A program made the translations under genes and the position numbers. Positions 1-4,664 of a DNA stretch of 9,241 bases are shown here, piece by piece (position 1 is the stretch's first letter; every line of letters begins with the position of its first letter). This DNA comes from HGM05232 sp044433325 (GTDB lineage: Bacteria > Bacteroidota > Bacteroidia > Bacteroidales > Muribaculaceae): the NCBI GenBank assembly GCA_044433325.1, contig JAWXTT010000087.1, positions 1-9,241 on the forward strand, written 5' to 3'. Under the pieces are notes generated by a model. It did no database searches. It was not told where the DNA came from and saw only the letters and a program-made list of their open reading frames with translations.

Positions 1-17
1 GAGAAGTAAATACACTT

Positions 18-57
18 AAGAGGGTTACTACAAGATTTTCTTGCTAGTCATCCTCTT
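18..57 (+). terminator. possible terminator hairpin of an off-window gene
   Basis: AAGAGGGTTACT (18-29) pairs imperfectly (9 of 12) with AGTCATCCTCTT (46-57) and is followed by a short T-rich stretch. The first codons of the window, GAG AAG TAA, could be the end of a plus-strand gene lying to the left. Both readings are inference: the loop is long (16 nt) and no coding sequence can be checked. Confidence 0.3.
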
Positions 58-67
58 TTGATATCTA

Positions 68-173
68 GGGGCGTTCTAAAACTTATTTATCAAAATCACA
101 TCTTAAAGATTGATGAAATATCTGCTTTCCTTCCATTTTTAATTTTATTTTTAAGGGTCAGTTTTAGCACCAC
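68..173 (-). repeat. MITE-like repeat, copy 1 (short form)
   Basis: Its ends are GGGGCGTTCTAAAAC on the left and, read on the minus strand from the right, GTGGTGCTAAAACTGACC; these form imperfect terminal inverted repeats. On the minus strand it matches the copy at 6395-6587 in order: CTAAAACTGACCCTTA (152-167) and TTTCATCAATCTTTAAG (102-118; identical 17-mer at 6447-6463). It lacks the central hairpin of copy 2, so it is probably an internally deleted derivative. No coding capacity and no clear target-site duplication. It fills most of the 297-base stretch before the first gene. Confidence 0.65.
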
Positions 174-194
174 TTAATAAGAATTGTTATTTAA

Positions 195-225
195 TTTGCA
201 ATTTAAAATAATAGTAGTATCTTTG
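195..225 (+). promoter_or_regulatory. Bacteroidetes-type promoter of the ATPase gene
   Basis: TTTG at 195-198 and TATCTTTG at 218-225 match the -33 (TTTG) and -7 (TAnnTTTG) elements used by the Bacteroidetes primary sigma factor, with a 19-nt spacer. Transcription should begin near 229-232, giving a leader of about 66 nt that holds the tandem repeats just downstream. Confidence 0.7.
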
Positions 226-278
226 TAACGACAGTAACCGTTACAGTGGTAACTGTTACAGTAGTAACTGTAATAATT
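225..278 (+). repeat. 15-bp tandem repeats in the ATPase leader
   Basis: Direct repeats with a 15-bp period: GTAACCGTTACAGTG (234-248), GTAACTGTTACAGTA (249-263) and a decaying third unit from 264. A partial GTAAC unit lies at 225-229. Each unit contains GTAAC and GTTAC half-sites. TTACAGT (256-262) and ACTGTAA (267-273) form a perfect 7-bp inverted repeat around a 4-nt loop. The array begins at the end of the -7 box and covers the predicted first part of the transcript. It could be an operator array or a leader RNA structure; which one cannot be told from sequence. Confidence 0.75.
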
Positions 279-297
279 ATAACTAAATTAATTTATT

Positions 298-1623
298 ATG
301 GAATTTTATAATCGGACAAGTGAATTAGCTGAACTAAAGCGCATTCAAACCCTCTCATTCACTGAGAGTTCACGCCTTACGGTGGTGACAGGACGTCGCC
401 GTATTGGCAAGACAAGCCTTATAATGAAATCGGCTGAGCAAACACCTACTATATACCTATTCGTAGGGCGCAAGAATGAAGCATCCTTGTGCTACGAATT
501 TATACCGCAGATACGCACAGCACTAAATTGCTATGTTCCAGAGGAGATAATAACATTTAGATCATTATTTCTGCATCTAATGGAGTTAGCACTAACTAGA
601 TCATTCAACTTAATTATTGATGAGTTTCAAGAATTTTACAATATCAATGAGTCTATATATAGCGATATGCAAAATATATGGGATCAATACCGCAAGCGCA
701 CAAAAATGAATTTGGTGGTTTCTGGATCTATATATTCATTGATGACTAAGATCTTTCAAAACTCTAAAGAACCACTATTTGGACGTGCTGACAACATAAT
801 TAAATTATCCCCCTTTGATCTAACAGTGTTAAAGGAGATTATGCGTGACTATATTTCTGGATATTCCAACGATGATCTATTAGCTCTATACACATTTACA
901 GGGGGAGTCCCAAAGTACATTGAGCTATTTTGTGACAATAATGTGCCATTAACAGTTGAATCTATGATTGAATTTATGGTGCGTGAAAACTCATCATTTA
1001 TAGATGAGGGGAAGCATCTACTAATCGAAGAGTTCGGAAAGAACTATGCTACATATTTCTCAATTTTAAGTGCAATATCGTCAGGGCGTAATACACAGCC
1101 TGAGATCGAATCTACTCTTGGCGGCAAGAGCGTTGGGGGGCAAATCAAACGACTTATTGAGGATTATAATATAATCTCACGCCGTCGTCCTATAATGGCA
1201 AAAGAGGGAACGCAAGCTGTTCGCTACGAAATATGCGATAATTTTATTCACTTTTGGTTTAACTATTTTGATCGCTATCGATCAATGATCGAGATTAAGA
1301 ACTACACGGGATTACAGAATATCATAAAATCAGACTACCATACATATTCGGGTCGGACACTTGAACTATACTTCAAACAACAATTTGCAGAAAGTTATGA
1401 ATATAGGGATATCGGTTCATGGTGGGAACCAAAAGGGAATCAGAATGAGGTTGATATTGTTGCTCTAAAACTAGAAAAGAATCATGCTGTAATAGTTGAA
1501 GTAAAGCGACAATTCAAAAACTTTAAGCCTGATCTACTAGCTATTAAAGCAGAATATCTCAGAACAAAATTATTAGCAAAATATCAGATAGAAACACGTT
1601 GCCTAACACTCGATGATATGTAA
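298..1623 (+). CDS. AAA ATPase with DUF234 / PD-(D/E)XK C-terminal domain
   Basis: A cytoplasmic P-loop ATPase of the archaeal-type family (ATPase_2 plus DUF234), 441 residues, close to the usual full length. Visible motifs are Walker A GRRRIGKTS (32-40), Walker B LIIDEF (105-110), a sensor-like LVVSGS (139-144), FGRAD (161-165) and the family-typical TGGVPKYIEL (201-210). A winged-helix-like stretch spans about 250-315. The C-terminal DUF234 part (about 315-425) contains E355, then NEVDIVAL with D386, then VEVK with E401 and K403. This is the arrangement of a PD-(D/E)XK nuclease core. The family is common and often accessory in Bacteroidetes; its biological role is not settled, and DNA binding or cleavage is inferred. 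ATG 298 is chosen because it follows the promoter and because the motif spacing is normal from it. The gene stands alone, convergent with the next gene. No transmembrane segment or signal peptide is seen. Confidence 0.88.
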   Translation: MEFYNRTSELAELKRIQTLSFTESSRLTVVTGRRRIGKTSLIMKSAEQTPTIYLFVGRKNEASLCYEFIPQIRTALNCYVPEEIITFRSLFLHLMELALTRSFNLIIDEFQEFYNINESIYSDMQNIWDQYRKRTKMNLVVSGSIYSLMTKIFQNSKEPLFGRADNIIKLSPFDLTVLKEIMRDYISGYSNDDLLALYTFTGGVPKYIELFCDNNVPLTVESMIEFMVRENSSFIDEGKHLLIEEFGKNYATYFSILSAISSGRNTQPEIESTLGGKSVGGQIKRLIEDYNIISRRRPIMAKEGTQAVRYEICDNFIHFWFNYFDRYRSMIEIKNYTGLQNIIKSDYHTYSGRTLELYFKQQFAESYEYRDIGSWWEPKGNQNEVDIVALKLEKNHAVIVEVKRQFKNFKPDLLAIKAEYLRTKLLAKYQIETRCLTLDDM

Positions 1624-1789
1624 TTAGCCAACCCTTAATAACTCAAATCATCCGAATTTTTAATTAGCCAAAAGATATAAATTAAATTTTTAATAATTAC
1701 GAGTTCGGATATCTCCTATTAAATTTCAAATTATTACATATCTAATATTTTAGAAATTATATATTAGACGCTATTTAAGGGTTAGCTAA
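1624..1789. repeat. inverted-repeat-bounded intergenic segment
   Basis: The 166-bp gap between the convergent ATPase and hydrolase genes starts with TTAGCCAACCCTTAA (1624-1638) and ends with its reverse complement at 14 of 15 positions (1775-1789). Inside are ATCCGAA/TTCGGAT (1650-1656 and 1704-1710), TCTAATAT/ATATTAGA (1741-1748 and 1761-1768) and an 11-bp direct repeat TAATTAGCCAA (1621-1631 and 1661-1671). The nested pairs may act as a two-way terminator, or the whole may be a small MITE-like insertion. No coding frame is seen. Confidence 0.5.
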
Positions 1790-1797
1790 ATAGGTAA

Positions 1798-2655
1798 TTA
1801 TAGAAAACTTTTACCTAATCCGTTTTGATAATCAAAGGCATTCTCACTCAACTCATATCCCTTTAACCTATACTCTAAAAGAGACTGGTCATAACCCTGC
1901 TGCTCTTCCGCAGCGATACCTTGATTTTTTGGATTCATATCTTTTGAGTAGTGTAAATTATTCACATTACCTCTCTGAGCATAAAGTGCAGGTAGAAAAT
2001 TCTCAAATGTTCCAACTTCTATTGCATTGTGAGTTATCCACGCATCCCAAAATTCAGAAGTGTAGTTTCCTACTATTTTCTTGTTAATAGCTTTTGCAAT
2101 AAAGTTTTTCTTATTAGTTCCTGACACTACTTCATAATGATAATGCACACCGACTATTTTACCATTCTCAAAGACATCTTTATAAGAAATTCTAAGAAAC
2201 ATCATCGTTCCTATTAAAGGGATTCTTTTTCCCATCCCCCAACCATCACTATCACAATAAAATATATCCAACTCTTGATTTACAGGGTACTTAAAACCAT
2301 ACTTTTTATACTGCATAGCCTCCTGAATAAGAATTTTTGCACCCGCTCTAGCTCTATTATTCTCATCCACATTTCCTCTATATTGAGCACTAACATGGTC
2401 GGATGGATGCCATAAGTGATAGGCTGGCACTTTTTTACCTTCATATCCCTCTACATCAATTAAAGCAACCTTGAGATTAGCAAAATTCTTAAACCACCAC
2501 GATAGCATCTCTGAAGTAACACCACGTAGCAGTGAATGCTCTAAAACAACACAAATTTGCCCTGATTTATTTTTTACCTGTCCCCACTTTACAGAATGTA
2601 CAGGTTTAAGTTCCCACCCAAATTTTCGTTCTATGGGCATAGTCAATTTTTTCAT
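1798..2655 (-). CDS. DAPG hydrolase (PhlG)-like family protein
   Basis: A 285-residue soluble protein resembling the 2,4-diacetylphloroglucinol hydrolase PhlG family, zinc enzymes that cleave a carbon-carbon bond in phloroglucinol-type ketones. Recognisable blocks are the N-terminal LEHSLLRGVTSEMLSWWF (about 39-55), the YHLWHPSDHV block (80-88) and the late THNAIE block (208-213). From memory of the family, PhlG binds zinc through a His in the WHP-type block, a mid-chain Glu, and a His-xxx-Glu pair. H83 or H87 and H209/E213 fit; the mid-chain Glu is not assigned with confidence. The true substrate is unknown; a role in detoxifying or altering an aromatic compound is inference. ATG 2655 is preferred over an upstream in-frame TTG at 2682: that TTG lies within the predicted -7 box (2687-2680) and would precede the transcript start. 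Co-directional with the crp remnant upstream, separated by 116 bp. No signal peptide. Confidence 0.75.
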   Translation of the reverse strand: MKKLTMPIERKFGWELKPVHSVKWGQVKNKSGQICVVLEHSLLRGVTSEMLSWWFKNFANLKVALIDVEGYEGKKVPAYHLWHPSDHVSAQYRGNVDENNRARAGAKILIQEAMQYKKYGFKYPVNQELDIFYCDSDGWGMGKRIPLIGTMMFLRISYKDVFENGKIVGVHYHYEVVSGTNKKNFIAKAINKKIVGNYTSEFWDAWITHNAIEVGTFENFLPALYAQRGNVNNLHYSKDMNPKNQGIAAEEQQGYDQSLLEYRLKGYELSENAFDYQNGLGKSFL

Positions 2656-2679
2656 AAATATATATTTTTGTTTACCCCA

Positions 2680-2687
2680 CAAAAATA
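2680..2687 (-). promoter_or_regulatory. -7 box of the hydrolase gene
   Basis: Read on the minus strand the site is TATTTTTG, a full TAnnTTTG match, 24 nt before the ATG at 2655. The nearest TTTG upstream is only 14 nt away, shorter than the usual spacer, so the -33 element is weak or absent. A regulator could compensate for this. Confidence 0.5.
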
Positions 2688-2738
2688 TACACTATATTGT
2701 ACAAAAAAATTGATCTTGGTTAAGAATTACAACCTACT

Positions 2739-2757
2739 AATGTTTAGATTAAACATT
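2739..2757. promoter_or_regulatory. dyad AATGTTTA-GAT-TAAACATT
   Basis: A perfect 8-bp inverted repeat with a 3-bp centre, between the stop of the crp remnant (2772) and the hydrolase promoter (2687-2680). It may be an operator for a dimeric regulator such as the Crp/Fnr protein encoded next door, or a weak hairpin ending crp transcription. There is no T-run on the minus strand, which favours an operator. Regulation by the neighbour is inference. Confidence 0.4.
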
Positions 2758-2771
2758 TAGTCTTAGGGAAG

Positions 2772-3355
2772 TTAGTCATTATTCCGAACTATACGATTCT
2801 TCATAAATCTACTTAATGCTTCAGGTGTAATACCCATAAATGCTGCTATATATTTTGAGGAAGTTCTTGCTATAATCTCTGGATATCTCTCCTCCATAAA
2901 AGCGTATTGCAACTCCGTATTAGCTACTGTTTTGATGCTAATAAAATCTTTAGCATCTACTAGATGTTCTAGTATTTTTCGCCTAAAAAATAGACCAATA
3001 CTGATGAATAAAGATAGAGATTCATAAAATAATCGAATGGTATCTCAATGTACTTAATATTTGTTATCGCAATTACATTATCTCGTTCTATAGATCTTGA
3101 TGTTGCGCTACTTAGGTTTGAACATAAATTACCTGATTGAAAGAATCTTGAAATAATGAGTTTATCCTCATTATTGTATTCAGAGGCAGCAATCCCCTCC
3201 AATATATATATAACTTTTTTACAAATATCTGTCTGTCTAAATATTATCTCTCGTTTAGAAGCCTCACTTATTGTCAAATGTGTTGAAAACTCCGCCCATT
3301 CATGATCAATAGTATCTTGTATATATTTTTCAATTGCTCGTTTTAATTCCTCCAT
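2772..3355 (-). pseudogene. Crp/Fnr-family regulator, split by a -1 frame change
   Basis: The first frame (ATG 3355 to TAG 2969-2971) encodes 128 residues covering a cyclic-nucleotide-binding-like domain (about 20-115). It stops just where the linking helix should continue. Reading on in the -1 frame from TTA at 2984-2986 gives 70 more residues starting RRKILEHLVDAKDF and ending at TAA 2772-2774. These include ERYPEIIARTSSKYIAAFMG and ITPEALSRFM, the helix-turn-helix typical of Bacteroidetes Crp-like regulators. The joined protein is 194 residues, the normal family length. The break falls on a run of six T (2985-2990, minus strand), part of the heptamer T_TTT_TTA in frame. A lost base in that run, a sequencing error, slip-strand phase variation or programmed frameshifting would all give this. 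The DNA-binding part shows no other damage, arguing for a recent or functional break. The ligand is unknown. Confidence 0.85.
2958..2990 (-). other. slippery heptamer plus downstream hairpin in crp
   Basis: On the minus strand TTTTTTA (2990-2984) is in the X_XXY_YYZ register of the first frame. A 9-nt spacer follows, then a perfect 6-bp stem TACTAG-AACAT-CTAGTA (2974-2958) that contains the zero-frame stop codon. This is the layout of a -1 programmed frameshift site. However, the stem is short and AT-rich, so this is a candidate only. Confidence 0.4.
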
Positions 3356-3384
3356 ATCTATACCCTTTAATATTCATCATAATA

Positions 3385-3392
3385 CAAAGATA
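3385..3392 (-). promoter_or_regulatory. -7 box upstream of crp
   Basis: On the minus strand TATCTTTG, a full TAnnTTTG match, 29 nt before the crp ATG at 3355. It is part of the duplicated module and so is the same box that serves the YhcG gene. No correctly spaced TTTG is seen upstream; the closest is 11 nt away. Confidence 0.55.
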
Positions 3393-3439
3393 ACAATTTC
3401 ACACAAAAAATTATTTTTACAACTAACATAAAAGCTAGT

Positions 3440-3482
3440 AAAAAATCAAGGGTACAACCTACTGTGGTTGATGTGTTACACC
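3440..3482 (-). terminator. degenerate terminator after the YhcG gene
   Basis: The transcript would form GGUGUAAC (3482-3475) paired with GUUGUACC (3458-3451) with two G-U pairs, then after 5 nt a run of six U (3445-3440). The inner part of the stem, intact in the copy at 4598-4629, is lost here. Function is plausible but weaker. Confidence 0.45.
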
Positions 3483-3509
3483 TTATTCTTTGAAATGTGT
3501 AAAACACCT

Positions 3510-4520
3510 CTATTTATTTAGTATTTTCCTAATTTCCTTTTGTAGAGCCTCCTTCTCTGGAAGATATAGTTGATATTTACTAACAAATAGTTGATTAGTA
3601 ATATTTTCTAAAGCATATTCTATTAATACGTTATTTTTACTTGCACCAAGAACTATACCTATTGGTTCGCTATCACCTTCTGTCATTTCCTCTTTTCTAA
3701 AATAATTTAGATATAGATTCATTTGGCCAATATCATAATGCTCTATCTCTCCACGCTTCAGATCTATCAAAACAAAACATTTTAATATTCTATGATAAAA
3801 AACCAAATCTATATAAAAATGCTTACCACCTATTGAAATTCGATACTGTCTTCCGATAAAAGCAAAACCCTTACCTAACTCCAACAGAAAAGACTGTAAA
3901 TTATTTATAATCTCACTTTCTAAATCGCTCTCTTGAAATTTACTATTCTGAGGTATATTAGTAAACTCCAACACGTATGGATCTTTTATTATATCATCCG
4001 CCGTTTGGATTTCAACACCTTTATTAGCTAGCTCTAACACACCCTCTTTATCTTTACTTAAAGCTAAACGATGAAAAAGCATACTATTCTTTTGCCTTTT
4101 TAATTCTCGTACACTCCAGTTATCACGTTCACACTGTGCTATATAAAAACCTATCTCTAAAGAATCTTCTAATTTCAAGATTTCAACATAATGACTCCAG
4201 CTCAATTTTCCAGACAGTGTCTGGATTTTTGGGAATTGTATATAAAGCTGTCTAATCAAAAACAGATTAGACCGACTAAATCCTTTTCCATATAGCAACG
4301 TTAAATCGCGAGATAGTTTTTCCATCAAACCTTTACCATATTCCGCTTTATGACTACCCTGTTGTTCAAATTCTACAATATATTGTCCGACGTGCCAATA
4401 TGTTTGAACCATTACGTTATTAACTGAATTAGCAATCTGCATTCGTCCGCTTTTGAGCAGATCCCCAATCTGCTCAATTAACTCATTATACTTATTATTT
4501 TGTGGTTCAATATTCATCAT
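3510..4520 (-). CDS. YhcG/DUF1016-family PD-(D/E)XK nuclease domain protein
   Basis: A 336-residue protein with the two-part DUF1016 structure. The N-terminal domain (about 11-165) includes the family-typical VMVQTYWHVGQYIVEFEQQG and RSNLFLIRQLY. The C-terminal PD-(D/E)XK domain spans about 175-330. Likely active-site residues are E203, D238 in HFYIDLVFYHR and D253/K255 in VLIDLKRG, followed by Q266 in the helix GQMNLYL. The second acidic residue is Asp rather than the usual Glu of IELK, an allowed variant of the (D/E)xK motif. The length is normal for the family. Homologues are common in mobile and defence-rich regions and beside restriction systems; a nuclease activity and its target are inferred. 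The start is ATG 4520 (a second ATG follows at 4517). The -7 box ends only 4 nt earlier, so the mRNA may be leaderless. The gene is flanked by direct copies of its own upstream region, which suggests insertion or loss by recombination. Confidence 0.87.
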   Translation of the reverse strand: MMNIEPQNNKYNELIEQIGDLLKSGRMQIANSVNNVMVQTYWHVGQYIVEFEQQGSHKAEYGKGLMEKLSRDLTLLYGKGFSRSNLFLIRQLYIQFPKIQTLSGKLSWSHYVEILKLEDSLEIGFYIAQCERDNWSVRELKRQKNSMLFHRLALSKDKEGVLELANKGVEIQTADDIIKDPYVLEFTNIPQNSKFQESDLESEIINNLQSFLLELGKGFAFIGRQYRISIGGKHFYIDLVFYHRILKCFVLIDLKRGEIEHYDIGQMNLYLNYFRKEEMTEGDSEPIGIVLGASKNNVLIEYALENITNQLFVSKYQLYLPEKEALQKEIRKILNK

Positions 4521-4524
4521 AATA

Positions 4525-4532
4525 CAAAGATA
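4525..4532 (-). promoter_or_regulatory. -7 box of the YhcG gene
   Basis: On the minus strand TATCTTTG, a full match to TAnnTTTG. The expected transcript start, a few bases further, coincides with the ATG at 4520. No TTTG lies at the standard -33 distance. Confidence 0.6.
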
Positions 4533-4591
4533 ACAATTTTATACAAAAGATTACTACAACAGGATATTTTTGCAACTGACATTAAATTAAC

Positions 4592-4629
4592 AAAAAAGGT
4601 GCAACCTACTGTAATTAGTAAGTTACACC
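4592..4629 (-). terminator. rho-independent terminator of pfp
   Basis: On the minus strand a 13-bp stem (4629-4617 with 4610-4598, two G-U pairs, 6-nt loop AATTAC) is followed directly by six T (4597-4592). It lies 36 nt after the pfp stop codon. This is the clearest intrinsic terminator in the window. Confidence 0.85.
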
Positions 4630-4664
4630 CTTAGTTATTGTATTACTTTAGTTAGTGGCGGGGA

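Larger units (their letters stand above)
3369..3490 (-). repeat. intergenic module, copy A (terminator + promoter + start codons)
   Basis: A diverged direct copy of 4509-4640. The first 31 bases (3369-3399) are identical to 4509-4539 and include the -7 box and the ATGATGAATATT start region of the YhcG gene. Further matches are the ACAACTAACAT/GCAACTGACAT block, CAACCTACTGT (3455-3465) and GTTACACC (3475-3482). In this copy the duplicated ATG at 3380 opens only a 16-codon frame (MMNIKGYRYGGIKTSN, stop at 3330) that overlaps the start of crp out of frame. Confidence 0.8.
4509..4640 (-). repeat. intergenic module, copy B (terminator + promoter + start codons)
   Basis: This copy spans the end of pfp transcription to the first codons of the YhcG gene. 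It is the better preserved partner of 3369-3490, with a 31-base identical block (4509-4539) and shorter matched blocks spread over about 125 bp. The two lie in the same orientation 1,140 bp apart and bracket exactly one gene. Confidence 0.8.

Noticed and set aside
234..278. Short CRISPR-like array
   Set aside because: The units are 15 bp and abut directly without spacers, so this is a tandem repeat; no cas gene is nearby.
298..2655. ATPase and hydrolase as a toxin-antitoxin or two-gene defence operon
   Set aside because: They are convergent, separated by an inverted-repeat segment, and have unrelated functions.
2656..2682. Nine-codon N-terminal extension of the hydrolase from a TTG
   Set aside because: The TTG overlaps the predicted -7 promoter box and a good ATG follows at 2655.
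2471..2713. Plus-strand open frame of 80 codons
   Set aside because: It is antisense to the start of the hydrolase gene and its promoter, with no recognisable protein features.
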